Assembly: GCA_019746355.1 (NCBI GenBank) | Contig: JAIESC010000007.1 | Location: forward strand, 62,001-126,000 | Length of the DNA stretch: 64,000 bases | Source of the DNA: Xanthobacteraceae bacterium | Lineage (GTDB): Bacteria; Pseudomonadota; Alphaproteobacteria; Rhizobiales; Xanthobacteraceae | Direction of reading: 5' to 3' | The notes under the pieces: model-generated | What the model was told of the DNA's origin: nothing | Seen by the model: the letters and a program-made list of their open reading frames with translations, nothing else | Databases searched by the model: none | In this document: piece by piece, positions 27,636-35,901 of the stretch | How the letters are laid out: every line of letters begins with the position of its first letter | How positions within the stretch are numbered: the stretch's first letter is position 1 | Position numbers and translations under genes: made by a program

Positions 27636-28330
27636 GCCGCGCGATCAAACGAGGCGGAGGCGGGAATCGGCCGGTCGGCCGCGGGTTGTTCTAGATGACC
27701 ACATCCCCGCTCGTTCGAGGGCGCCAACCGGTGGCGTCGTTTGGCGGAGCGGGGAGTGGCATCCCTGTGCGTCCGGCGTCGCCAGCCGGGCTCCCGGGGC
27801 AACTCGACCCCGCCCTATGGGCAATACGAGCCGTGCGCAGGGAGCCTGCTGGAGCTCCGGTCAGCGGTTCTGAACCGGAACGGCAAGCGCGACCGAGATT
27901 GAGCGAGGCCAGGCCTCGTGAGACGCCGTGGTGAAGCGCCGCAGGGCGCGCCGGCCCGCGTCATGGGCCAGCAGTCCCTTCCGCTGAAGGGACTGGCCTG
28001 ACCGCAAGGGGGCCACGGGGTGCGGCGTTCCGCACCAGCGTCTTGTGGCGCTTCACTCCCCTCGACTTGTTTAGAGCCGGGCAAGAACGGACGGCGGCCG
28101 GGTGCCGAGCCATTTCCCGGAGCGCTGGTGCTTGCCTGCCGGGTTGTTGACATTGTGAATCCGTAGTGGCTTGCCGCGCCGACCTTGCTCCGCCGAAGCG
28201 AAGCCGCTTCGGCTTTGCGAAGGCGCGAGCTCGCGACCAGCGCGTTCACGCGCGTCGTTGACGCGCTATCGCGAGCGAGCGCGGGCCGTGCTCAGCAGCA
28301 GCCCTCCGGTGAGATTGCGCCGGCTTGGCC
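27636..28330. other. Gene-poor, hairpin-rich region
   Basis: No convincing gene. The stretch contains many GC-rich dyads, including the multi-hairpin element at 27931-28056 and a 9-bp-arm hairpin at 28192-28213 (GCCGAAGCG / CGCTTCGGC). Long open frames seen across it are best explained by high GC and symmetry. Confidence 0.5.
27931..28056. repeat. Structured multi-hairpin element (RNA-like or dispersed repeat)
   Basis: A 126-nt segment closed by complementary ends GTGAAGCGCC (27931-27940) and GGCGCTTCAC (28047-28056). Inside are a perfect 9-bp hairpin (CAGTCCCTT / AAGGGACTG, 27972-27995) and a perfect 7-bp hairpin (GGTGCGG / CCGCACC, 28019-28036). This nested layout resembles a folded RNA or a mobile palindromic repeat. 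No known RNA family is recognised and the strand cannot be told from symmetry alone. Confidence 0.5.
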
Positions 28331-28756
28331 CTACTTGATCGTCACGGTGATTTTCCGCGAAACGACCGGCGGGTTGAACGGAAAATGCTTGCTGTCGCCC
28401 AGCACCAGTTGAAGCGTGTGCTTGCCGGGCGGCAACTCGACCCGGGCTTCGGTCTGTCCCGCACCGAAATGCAGATGCGACTTGTCCTGCGGGATGGGCT
28501 CGTTCAGGTTCAGCGGCTCGTTCACGTCGACAAGCAGATGATGGTGGCCGGCGTTGGCGAAATCGTCGCCGGCGTGCGTCACACCCATGTTGCGGAGACC
28601 GAAGCGGCACCAGAACGCCCCTTTGATGACCGTGCCGTCCTGCGGCCAGATGAAATAGAGATAAGCGTCCTTGGGTGCCGGCGTGCCTTCGGCTTGGGCG
28701 GCGCACGAAAGCAGCGACAGCGCTGCCGACAGCACGATGATCGGCGTGATGTTCAT
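28331..28756 (-). CDS. DUF4399 periplasmic protein
   Basis: A 141-residue exported protein: signal peptide (IIVLSAALSLLSCAAQAEG) followed by YLYFIWPQDGTVIKG, AGHHHLLVDV and DKSHLHFGAGQTE, the conserved His-rich signature of DUF4399. Function is unknown; the conserved His residues suggest metal binding. The ATG at 28756 is set by the signal peptide. It lies 23 nt downstream of the cyclase/FGE gene in the same direction and may be co-transcribed. Confidence 0.85.
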   Translation of the reverse strand: MNITPIIVLSAALSLLSCAAQAEGTPAPKDAYLYFIWPQDGTVIKGAFWCRFGLRNMGVTHAGDDFANAGHHHLLVDVNEPLNLNEPIPQDKSHLHFGAGQTEARVELPPGKHTLQLVLGDSKHFPFNPPVVSRKITVTIK

Positions 28757-28779
28757 GGCGCTTTCTCTTTCGATCAAAT

Positions 28780-30543
28780 TTACCGGGTCAGGGCAATTCG
28801 AAAGCCGTGTGTCGGATAGCGCACCACCGCGTCGTAGCGATCCCGGTTGGCCGGCCGCGCATAGCTCGCATCGTTCCTCCAGGAGCCGGACCGTATCACG
28901 CGCGCGGCGCAGTCGCCGCCCTCCAGCCAGGGTGCGCCGTCGGCCCGCGCGCCGATATAGCTCTTGTGCCAGCAGTCTTCGACCCATTGATCGACGCTGC
29001 CGCCCATGTCGTAGAGCCCGAACGGATTTGGCTGGAATGTGCCGACCTTGACCGGCTGCTCGGCCGCCGGGACGTCGGTGCAATTCTTGCAATTGGCCAT
29101 GCCCCGCTGGAATTGATCACCCCACCAGTATCTCGTTTGCGTGTCGCCGCGCGCCGCGTACTCCCATTCGGCCTCGCTTGGCAGCCGATACGCCTTGCCT
29201 GTGACCTTAGAAAGCCACGCGATGAATTGCTTGGCATCGTTCCAGCTCACATTGGTCACGGGAGAGTCGTCGTTGCGCTCCGCGGTGAAGGCGCATGCGT
29301 TCGCCGCCGCGCACTGGTTCCACTCGCGATTGGTGATCGGAAACTTGCTGAGCGCAAACGGCTTGATCGTGACCCGGTGGATCGGCTTCTCGGAAACGTC
29401 GTCATTGCTGCCCATCGAAAAGCTGCCGCCGGCGAGCGCGATCATTTCGGGCTCCTTCAGCGGCGCTGTTGCCGGTGGCTTGGTCGCCGAGGGAAGCGCC
29501 GCCTGAGGTCCCACTTGCTGTGTACCGGATGGCGAAGGCTGCTGGGCTCCTTGCTGCGTGGTCGCCGGCTGTGTGGTCGAAGGCGAAGGCTGTGGCGGCG
29601 CTTGCGGTGTGGCGGACCGGGACGGTTGTGGTGCGGTTTGCGGGATTGCGGAAGACGGATTCTGCGCAGTTGTTTGCGATGGCGCGGCCGCAGGAGCCTG
29701 CGGCGTCGCTGGTTGCGGGGTCGAAGGCTGTGGTGTTGCTTGAGTCGCTGCCGATCGCGAAGGCTGCGGCGCTGTGCGCGGGGTCTGGATCGGGACGCCT
29801 TTCGCTGCTTCTGTCGGGGCGGTGACTGCAGCCGGCCCCGTTGGGCTGGGTTGTTGCATCGGCGAATACAGGAACCAGAACGCGCCGCCCGCGCCGGCCA
29901 ACGCAACGGCGGCGAGCGCAACGCCGAGCGCAATCGGCCGTTTCCGCGACGCCATCAGCGCGGCCGGGTCGGGCAGAACCCGATAGACTCTCACCGGGTC
30001 GGTGATGTTCTTGATTTGCCGGTCGCCAAGCGACTGATAACCGCAGACCAGCTTGTGCTTGACCTGCTCGTAGATGCCTCCCGAAATGTAGATATGCCCT
30101 GGACTGGCAATTCCCTCGAGCCGCGACGCAACATTGACACCGTCGCCATACACGTCGTCCGGCTCGACGATCACATCGCCAAGGTTGATGCCAAGTCGAT
30201 AGACGATCCAGTGCTGGTGCGGCAGCGATGCGTTGCGGCCGATCATGCTTTGCTGAATGACGATGCCGCACCGGACCGCTTCGACCGGGCTTTCGAAGAT
30301 TGCGATGAAACCATCGCCTGTCGTTTTGACGAGCTTGCCGTAGTGCTCCGTAATGGTCGGCTCGATCAGGTCGCGCTGGATGCGCCGGACCCGCGCGTAG
30401 GTCCCATCCTCGTCGATCTGCATCAGGCGGCTGTAGCCGGCGATGTCGCCCGCAAGGATCGCCGCGAGACGGCGCGACGTTGAGCGGTGCGGAGGTTCTT
30501 CCGCACCATCCACGGAATGGATGCGATGAATGTCGCCGGGCAT
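28780..30543 (-). CDS. Class III nucleotide cyclase fused to a formylglycine-generating-enzyme domain
   Basis: A 587-residue protein. Residues 24-195 are a class III adenylate/guanylate cyclase domain with metal ligands Asp33 (AGDIAGYS) and Asp77 (TTGDGF) and the GDGVNVASR motif (Asn137, Arg141), so activity is plausible. A transmembrane helix (about 203-226) is followed by a roughly 120-residue Pro/Gln/Ala/Ser-rich linker and an FGE-sulfatase (SUMF1) domain from about residue 350 (GGSFSMGS, RLPSEAEWEYAARG, SGSWRNDASYARPA). The topology would put the FGE-like domain in the periplasm and the cyclase in the cytoplasm. The ATG at 30543 has GAGG upstream. Confidence 0.88.
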   Translation of the reverse strand: MPGDIHRIHSVDGAEEPPHRSTSRRLAAILAGDIAGYSRLMQIDEDGTYARVRRIQRDLIEPTITEHYGKLVKTTGDGFIAIFESPVEAVRCGIVIQQSMIGRNASLPHQHWIVYRLGINLGDVIVEPDDVYGDGVNVASRLEGIASPGHIYISGGIYEQVKHKLVCGYQSLGDRQIKNITDPVRVYRVLPDPAALMASRKRPIALGVALAAVALAGAGGAFWFLYSPMQQPSPTGPAAVTAPTEAAKGVPIQTPRTAPQPSRSAATQATPQPSTPQPATPQAPAAAPSQTTAQNPSSAIPQTAPQPSRSATPQAPPQPSPSTTQPATTQQGAQQPSPSGTQQVGPQAALPSATKPPATAPLKEPEMIALAGGSFSMGSNDDVSEKPIHRVTIKPFALSKFPITNREWNQCAAANACAFTAERNDDSPVTNVSWNDAKQFIAWLSKVTGKAYRLPSEAEWEYAARGDTQTRYWWGDQFQRGMANCKNCTDVPAAEQPVKVGTFQPNPFGLYDMGGSVDQWVEDCWHKSYIGARADGAPWLEGGDCAARVIRSGSWRNDASYARPANRDRYDAVVRYPTHGFRIALTR

Positions 30544-30895
30544 CGCTCAGCGCCTCACGGGCCGACCATGCGCCACTACGGATACTACGCCCAGCAACTG
30601 TTGCAGACAATTGCGTCAAAAAACGAGCGCGGTGACCTCCAAAATAGTCGCGATAACAATGAAATCGAAAATATTCCGGGCGTTCATCGAACAATGATGG
30701 CTGGTTTCAGCTCTCATCAAATCGAATGGCAATTGCTCTGCCTCAGACCTCGCTACCTCCTGGGAACGAGCGCGTCTCTGCAAATGATAAGGAACTGATA
30801 CTAGATACAGTCGGTCACCGGCTCGACGCGTTGGTCGTTCACATGACACAAGGACCGTCGCTGAAGGTGCTGCTGCCGGTATCCGGTTGAAACAT
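30544..30895. other. A/T-richer divergent intergenic region
   Basis: No convincing gene. It separates the leftward cyclase/FGE gene from the rightward aldo/keto reductase and probably carries both promoters. It is visibly A/T-richer around 30600-30680. No named regulatory motif is seen. Confidence 0.4.
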
Positions 30896-31819
30896 ATGCC
30901 ACGACCTTCGGATCTTGATCGCCGCACTGTTCTTGCCAGGTTGGCCGGTGCCGCCCTTGCGGTGCCGTCGATCGGACTGGCCCAGGGCGGCGCGCCCATC
31001 ACCCGAAAGATCCCGTCGAGCGGTGAGGCCATCCCGGTGGTCGGCCTCGGCACATGGATCACTTTCAATGTCGGCAACGACCGCGTCGCGCGCGACGCCT
31101 GCACCGAGGTGATGCGCGCCTTCTTCGCCGCGGGCGGCCGCATGATCGATTCGTCGCCCATGTACGGCTCGTCGCAGGACGTGGTCGGCTATGGCTTGCG
31201 CAAGCTCGGCCAGCCGGATGCGCTGTTCTCGGCCGACAAGGTCTGGATCTCGTCGCCCGCGCGCGGACCTGCGCAGATCGAGACCTCGCGCCAGCGCTGG
31301 GGCGTGCCGCGCTTCGACCTGCTTCAGGTCCACAACCTGCTCTCCTGGGAGGAGCACTTGCCGATGCTGCTGCGCATGAAGGCCGAGGGCCGCGTGCGCG
31401 CCGTCGGCATCACCACCTCGGAAGGCCGCCGTCATCGCGACATCGAGCGCATCATGGCGAAGGAGCCGATCGATTTCGTGCAGGTGACCTACAACGTGCT
31501 CGACCGCGAGGTGGAGGCACGCATCCTGCCGCTTGCGCGCGAGCGCGGCATCGGCGTGATTGTCAACCGGCCGTTCCGCGAGGGCGCGCTGATCCGGCAG
31601 GTCGCGCGCCACCGCCTTCCGGCTTGGGCCGCGGAGATCGGCTGCACGAGCTGGGCGCAGGTCCTGCTCAGGTTCGTCATCGCGCATCCGGACGTCACTT
31701 GCGCGATCCCCGCAACGGGCAATGTCGCGCATGTGCGGGAGAACATGGGCGTCGCGCGCGGCGTCCTGCCTGACGCTGCGATGCGCAAGCGCATGGCGGA
31801 ATACGTTGAGGCGCTGTGA
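30896..31819 (+). CDS. Aldo/keto reductase with Tat-type signal
   Basis: A 307-residue protein. The N-terminus DRRTVLARLAGAALAVPS looks like a twin-arginine signal, suggesting periplasmic location. The barrel has VVGLGTWITF, the active-site Asp-Tyr pair in MIDSSPMYGSSQ, FDLLQVHNLLSW and VVNRPF-type segments of the AKR family, which reduce carbonyls with NAD(P)H. Family catalytic Lys and His are less clear. The ATG at 30896 is preferred to an in-frame TTG at 30887. The downstream DUF6064 gene starts inside its stop codon. Confidence 0.8.
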   Translation: MPRPSDLDRRTVLARLAGAALAVPSIGLAQGGAPITRKIPSSGEAIPVVGLGTWITFNVGNDRVARDACTEVMRAFFAAGGRMIDSSPMYGSSQDVVGYGLRKLGQPDALFSADKVWISSPARGPAQIETSRQRWGVPRFDLLQVHNLLSWEEHLPMLLRMKAEGRVRAVGITTSEGRRHRDIERIMAKEPIDFVQVTYNVLDREVEARILPLARERGIGVIVNRPFREGALIRQVARHRLPAWAAEIGCTSWAQVLLRFVIAHPDVTCAIPATGNVAHVRENMGVARGVLPDAAMRKRMAEYVEAL

Positions 31820-32484
31820 TGTCGGAATGGTGGACCTACCGCCTGTCCGACTTCCTGATGTTTGCGCCGCGCACATACTATCGGCTGTTCGAGCTCTTGA
31901 ATGCCGAGCTCTGGCCGCTGCCGCTCGTCATGCTCGCAGCGGGGCTCGTGACACTCTGGCTGGTCTGGCGCGGCGCGGGTGGCCGCGTCGTCGCGGCGCT
32001 GCTGGCTGCGGCGTGGATCGTCGTCGCCTGGGCCTATCACTTCGATCGCTATGCGACCATCCACACCGCCGCGCCGTACTACGCGGCGGGATTTGCGATC
32101 CAGGCTCTGCTGCTGGTCTGGTGCAGCGTCAGGCGCGACGGCTTTGGTTTCGACTCGCAACCTGTGCCGGTGAAATGGAGCGGATTGGTCCTTCTTGCCG
32201 CCGGGGTGGTGTTCTATCCGCTGCTCGCTCCGCTCCTTGGCCGTCCCTGGTCGCAGGTTGAGATCTTCGGCGTCGCGCCCGATCCGACGACGGTTGCGAC
32301 CCTCGGCGTCCTGCTGCTGGCGAAAGGCCGCGCTGCTGTTCTTCTCGCGTTGCCGCTCCTTTGGTGCGCGATTACGGCGCTGACGCTGTGGACGATGGAA
32401 GCGCCGGAGGCTGCCGTTCCGGCATCCGCGTTCGTGCTCGGCGCAGCCATGGCGCTCGGGAGATGGCGGGCGAGGGCACGATGA
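31819..32484 (+). CDS. DUF6064 family membrane protein
   Basis: A 221-residue polytopic protein with about six hydrophobic segments. The N-terminus SEWWTYRLSDFLMFAPRTYYRLFELLN and YHFDRYATIHTAAPYY segment match the DUF6064 family, of unknown function. Its ATG shares the A of the aldo/keto reductase stop codon (TGATG), so the two are co-translated; a GTG one codon earlier is also possible. Confidence 0.8.
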   Translation: MSEWWTYRLSDFLMFAPRTYYRLFELLNAELWPLPLVMLAAGLVTLWLVWRGAGGRVVAALLAAAWIVVAWAYHFDRYATIHTAAPYYAAGFAIQALLLVWCSVRRDGFGFDSQPVPVKWSGLVLLAAGVVFYPLLAPLLGRPWSQVEIFGVAPDPTTVATLGVLLLAKGRAAVLLALPLLWCAITALTLWTMEAPEAAVPASAFVLGAAMALGRWRARAR

Positions 32485-32596
32485 GACGCCTGCACCCAAA
32501 GTCCTGAATTGAAAAATGCCCCGCAGCCTAGGCATCATACGCCGTCAGGCTCACGCAAGAAGCCGGCCGGGAAGAAACGCCGCTCAGGGAGGTCAT

Positions 32597-33628
32597 ATGA
32601 ACCCGCTCAACGGGATTGGAAGTCCGCGTCATCGCATGACACCGCGTGCCGGGCGATTTTTCCTGGCAGCCGCCGGCGCCGTGCTGCTTGCCGGTCTCGC
32701 ATCCGACGCCGGAGCCCAGGACGCCGCTTCGTATCCGAACAAGCCGGTGCGCATCTTTGTCCCATATGGCGCGGGCGGCGTCGGCGATCTCACCATGCGC
32801 CTGCTCGCGCAAAAGCTCAGCGACAACACCGGCCAGCAATTCATCATCGAGAACCGGCCTGGGGCCGGCGGGTCGCTGTCGGCGCGCGGCGCGCTCAGCG
32901 CTCCCGCCGACGGATATTCGCTGGCCGTCACTGGCAATGGCCAGGCCATCAGTATGACGCTGTTCAAGTCGCGGACCTATGACGTTCTGACCGATTTCAC
33001 GCAGGTGTCGGTCACCGGCACGTTCGAGATGCTCCTGGCCGTGAAGCAGGAGTCGCCGTTCAAGACCTTGCAGGACCTGATCGAGTTCGCGCGCAGGAAT
33101 CCCGGAAAGCTCAATCTCGGCGCGGTCAATCCCGGCAGCACGCAGAACCTGTCTGCGCACCTGTTCAAGCAGACGACGGATACGCAGGTGGCCATCGTGC
33201 CGCACAAGACGACGCCGGATCTGGTCACGGGCATTCTGCGTGGCGACATCGACATCGGCTTTGATTTCTACGCCGGCTTCCAGGGAGCATTGTCCGACAA
33301 GCAGATCCGCATCCTTGCGACCTCGGGCGAGGAGCGCAATCCGCTGCTCAAGGATGTGCCGACGGCGATCGAAAGCGGCCTGCCGAGCTACGTCGTGACC
33401 AGTTGGAATGGGCTTTCCAGCCGCGCGGGACTGCCGGCCCCGATCCTGCGAAAGCTCAATGGGCTGATCGTGGCGGCGCTGGCCGACCCGACGCTGCAGG
33501 AGAAAGGACTCAAGCTTGGAATAGACATGCGCGGCACCACGCCCGAGCAAATGCGCGACCGCATGGCGAAGGACATCGTCAAGTGGCGCAACGTCATCGA
33601 GAAGGCCGGCATCGCGCCGGAACAATAA
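32597..33628 (+). CDS. Bug/TctC-family substrate-binding protein
   Basis: A 343-residue periplasmic binding protein of the tripartite-tricarboxylate-transporter (Bug/TctC) type: signal peptide (FLAAAGAVLLAGLASDAGA), then YPNKPVRIFVPYGAGGVGD and FIIENRPGAGGS, the conserved carboxylate-clamp loops. Ligands are small carboxylates or aromatics. No TctA/TctB membrane genes are nearby. The ATG at 32597 has GGGAGG upstream. It is followed by a decarboxylase-like gene and an amidohydrolase, which hints at an aromatic acid ligand. Confidence 0.92.
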   Translation: MNPLNGIGSPRHRMTPRAGRFFLAAAGAVLLAGLASDAGAQDAASYPNKPVRIFVPYGAGGVGDLTMRLLAQKLSDNTGQQFIIENRPGAGGSLSARGALSAPADGYSLAVTGNGQAISMTLFKSRTYDVLTDFTQVSVTGTFEMLLAVKQESPFKTLQDLIEFARRNPGKLNLGAVNPGSTQNLSAHLFKQTTDTQVAIVPHKTTPDLVTGILRGDIDIGFDFYAGFQGALSDKQIRILATSGEERNPLLKDVPTAIESGLPSYVVTSWNGLSSRAGLPAPILRKLNGLIVAALADPTLQEKGLKLGIDMRGTTPEQMRDRMAKDIVKWRNVIEKAGIAPEQ

Positions 33629-33665
33629 AAAGGGGGGCGGCACCGGAAATTGAAGTGGAGGGGTC

Positions 33666-34649
33666 GTGGCGGATCATCCCTGTCTGAAGATCGCGATTGC
33701 GACCTACGGGCACACCAGGGCGCTCAAATCGGGCGAGGTCAGGATCAAGGGCGTCGACCCCGATTTCGTCGAGGTCGTGCCCATCATCGGCGCGTTCCGC
33801 CGCATGGTCCGCGACGTCGAGTTCGACGTCTGCGAGATGGCGCCGACGACCTACATGATCGCCCGCGCGCTCGGCGCGCCGTTCATCGCGCTGCCGGTCT
33901 TTGTCATGCGCCGGTTTCATCACGGTGGCTTTGTCGTGCGGTCCGACTCCGGCATCAAGGTGCCGAAGGACCTCGAGGGCAGGAAGGTCGGCGTCCGCGC
34001 CTATTCGGTGACGACCGGCGTGTGGACGCGCGGTATTTTCGCCAATGAATACGGCATGGACTCCGCAAAGGTGACCTGGGTGGTGGACGACGAGGAGCAC
34101 GTGACGGCGCTCGAGCTTCCGCCGAATGTCGTCCACGCGCCGGAGGGAAAGTCGCTTGCCGGCATGATGGCGAGCGGCGAAATTCAGGCGGGCTTCACCG
34201 GGCCGGCGGGCATCGGCCGTGCCGGTCCGCCGACCGGGGCGTGGGAGCAGGGCGGCCAGAAGCCGGCCGAGGTCTATCCGGAGCTCATTCCCAATGTCGC
34301 GCAAACCGAAGCCGACTGGTTCGGGCGCACCGGCATCTACCCGATCCACGGCCTGATCACGGTGAAGACCGAGGTGCTGAAGCAGCACCCGCATGTCGCA
34401 CGGTCGCTCTACGACGCATTTGTCGAGGCCAAGGAGCCCTACATCGCACACCTGAAAGGCGGCGAAGGCGATTCCGCCGACGAGAAGAAGTATCGCGGGC
34501 TGATGCCGCTCGTCGGCGATCCGCTGCCCTACGGGCTTAAGGCCAACATGCCGAGCATCGAGGCCATGCTGACCTACGGCTTGCAGCAGCAGCTCATCCC
34601 GAAACGCGTGCCGCTCGAAGACGTCTTCGTCGATCCCGAAAGAATCTGA
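33666..34649 (+). CDS. 4,5-dihydroxyphthalate decarboxylase-like / solute-binding protein
   Basis: A 327-residue protein without a signal peptide. LKIAIATYGHTRALKSGEV, EFDVCEMAPTTYM, PFIALPVFVMRRFHHG and LEGRKVGVRAYSVTTGVWTRG follow the Pht5-like 4,5-dihydroxyphthalate decarboxylase family, which shares the fold of ABC substrate-binding proteins. It could be a cytoplasmic decarboxylase in aromatic acid breakdown. The start is GTG at 33666 with GGAGG upstream. It lies between a Bug protein and an amidohydrolase on the same strand, probably one operon. Confidence 0.8.
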   Translation: MADHPCLKIAIATYGHTRALKSGEVRIKGVDPDFVEVVPIIGAFRRMVRDVEFDVCEMAPTTYMIARALGAPFIALPVFVMRRFHHGGFVVRSDSGIKVPKDLEGRKVGVRAYSVTTGVWTRGIFANEYGMDSAKVTWVVDDEEHVTALELPPNVVHAPEGKSLAGMMASGEIQAGFTGPAGIGRAGPPTGAWEQGGQKPAEVYPELIPNVAQTEADWFGRTGIYPIHGLITVKTEVLKQHPHVARSLYDAFVEAKEPYIAHLKGGEGDSADEKKYRGLMPLVGDPLPYGLKANMPSIEAMLTYGLQQQLIPKRVPLEDVFVDPERI

Positions 34650-34683
34650 ACGAGAAAGACTGCGCAACGCAAGGAAGCAACGC

Positions 34684-35535
34684 ATGCCGTCGATCGTCGA
34701 CATCCACCCGCACGTCATCTCTCCCGACACCGCGCGCTATCCGCTCAATCCGCTCGGCGGCACGCAATCCACCTGGTCGCGCGATCGGCCGACGCCCTAC
34801 GAGGCGCTGGTCGCAGCGATGGACCAGGCCGGTGTCGCCAAGGCTGCGATCGTGCAGGCCTCGACGGCTTACGGCCACGACAACTCCTATGTCGCGGACG
34901 CCATCGCGGCGCATCCCAAGCGCCTCACCGGGGTGTTCTCGGTGGACGTGCTCGCGGCGGACGCGGTGGAGAAGATGAAATTCTGGATCGGCAAGGGCTT
35001 CAGCGGCATGCGCCTGTTCACCACCGGCAGCACCATGCCGGGGCAGGCGACCTGGTTCGACGACCCGCGCTCGTTTCCGGCGTGGGAGTATGCGGCCAAA
35101 GCCGGCATCCCGGTCTGCATGCAGATGACGCCGCAAGGCTTCCCGCAGCTGCGCGGCCTGCTCGACCGCTTCAAGGAGGTGCGCGTCATTCTCGACCATC
35201 TGGCAAGGCCGAAGCTGGTCGACGGCCCGCCCTATGCCGCGGACAGGGAATTCCTCGATTTCTCGCAGAACAGGAACGTGTTCCTGAAGCTGACGCCGCT
35301 CAACGTGTCGCCGGCGGATTGGGGCAAGGCGACGCCGAAGACGTTCTTCCGCACGCTGATCGACGCCTTCGGTGCGGATCGCATCGCCTGGGGCTCGAAT
35401 TTCCCGGCGACCGACGACAGCCTTGCGGGGATTCTTGGCAAGGCGCAGGCGGCGCTCGCCGATGCCAGCGCCGAGGAACGCGCCTTCATTTTCGGCGGCA
35501 CCGCCCAGCGGCTTTATCCGTCTTTGAAGGATTGA
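34684..35535 (+). CDS. Amidohydrolase family protein (PDC lactonase/ACMSD-like)
   Basis: A 283-residue TIM-barrel hydrolase with the metal-binding HxH in VDIHPHV, VILDHLARP and WGSNFPATDDS near the C-terminus, the layout of amidohydrolase-2 enzymes such as 2-pyrone-4,6-dicarboxylate lactonase and aminocarboxymuconate semialdehyde decarboxylase. AAGGAAG precedes the ATG at 34684. With the upstream decarboxylase-like gene and Bug binding protein it probably forms a short aromatic-acid degradation operon; the substrate is unproven. Confidence 0.85.
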   Translation: MPSIVDIHPHVISPDTARYPLNPLGGTQSTWSRDRPTPYEALVAAMDQAGVAKAAIVQASTAYGHDNSYVADAIAAHPKRLTGVFSVDVLAADAVEKMKFWIGKGFSGMRLFTTGSTMPGQATWFDDPRSFPAWEYAAKAGIPVCMQMTPQGFPQLRGLLDRFKEVRVILDHLARPKLVDGPPYAADREFLDFSQNRNVFLKLTPLNVSPADWGKATPKTFFRTLIDAFGADRIAWGSNFPATDDSLAGILGKAQAALADASAEERAFIFGGTAQRLYPSLKD

Positions 35536-35577
35536 CGGACGGCATGGTGCAAGGTGTCGAGAAACGCGTCCGGGCGA

Positions 35578-35874
35578 TCACGCAGTTGCGCTCGCGGCCT
35601 GCCATTCGATCTTCGGCGGATCGCGGAATGCAAACCGCATCAGGTGCTTGTCGATCACGCCCTGCAGCTGCACAAGACGGGCGTCATCCTCGGCTTCGGC
35701 CTTCAGCACCAGGATGCCGTCGCTGGCTTCGAGCCGGCAGATCGCTGCCGAAAAGGCGATCTGGCCTTGCTCCGGCGTGAACGTAACCGGGAGCTTGTGC
35801 GCGAAATGCTTGCAAAGCTGCTGCAGGTGGATGCTGGCGCGTTCGGTTTCGATGCGCGCGGACGAGTGGGTCAT
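35578..35874 (-). CDS. DUF2218 family protein
   Basis: A 98-residue protein with ASIHLQQLCKHFAHKLPVTF and GQIAFSAAICRLEA, the DUF2218 pattern. The family often sits beside siderophore-interacting proteins and PadR regulators; its role is unknown. It lies 27 nt downstream of the PadR gene on the same strand, so the two are probably one operon under the palindromes at 36560-36585. Confidence 0.85.
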   Translation of the reverse strand: MTHSSARIETERASIHLQQLCKHFAHKLPVTFTPEQGQIAFSAAICRLEASDGILVLKAEAEDDARLVQLQGVIDKHLMRFAFRDPPKIEWQAASATA

Positions 35875-35901
35875 GACGATACTCCAGTGCCCGTGTTGTC
35901 G

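Noticed and set aside
26465..27802. Long 445-residue version of the folE frame
   Set aside because: Residues before the ATG at 27085 are Arg/Ser-rich noise; the enzyme's normal length matches the shorter start.
27815..28249. 144-residue leftward open frame across the hairpin cluster
   Set aside because: It runs through perfect palindromes and has an Arg/Pro/Ser-rich composition; a structured repeat explains the sequence better than a protein.
28807..30483. 558-residue rightward open frame with Arg/Gly/Cys repeats
   Set aside because: The repeats are the mirror of the Pro/Gln/Ala/Ser-rich linker of the cyclase-FGE gene on the other strand.
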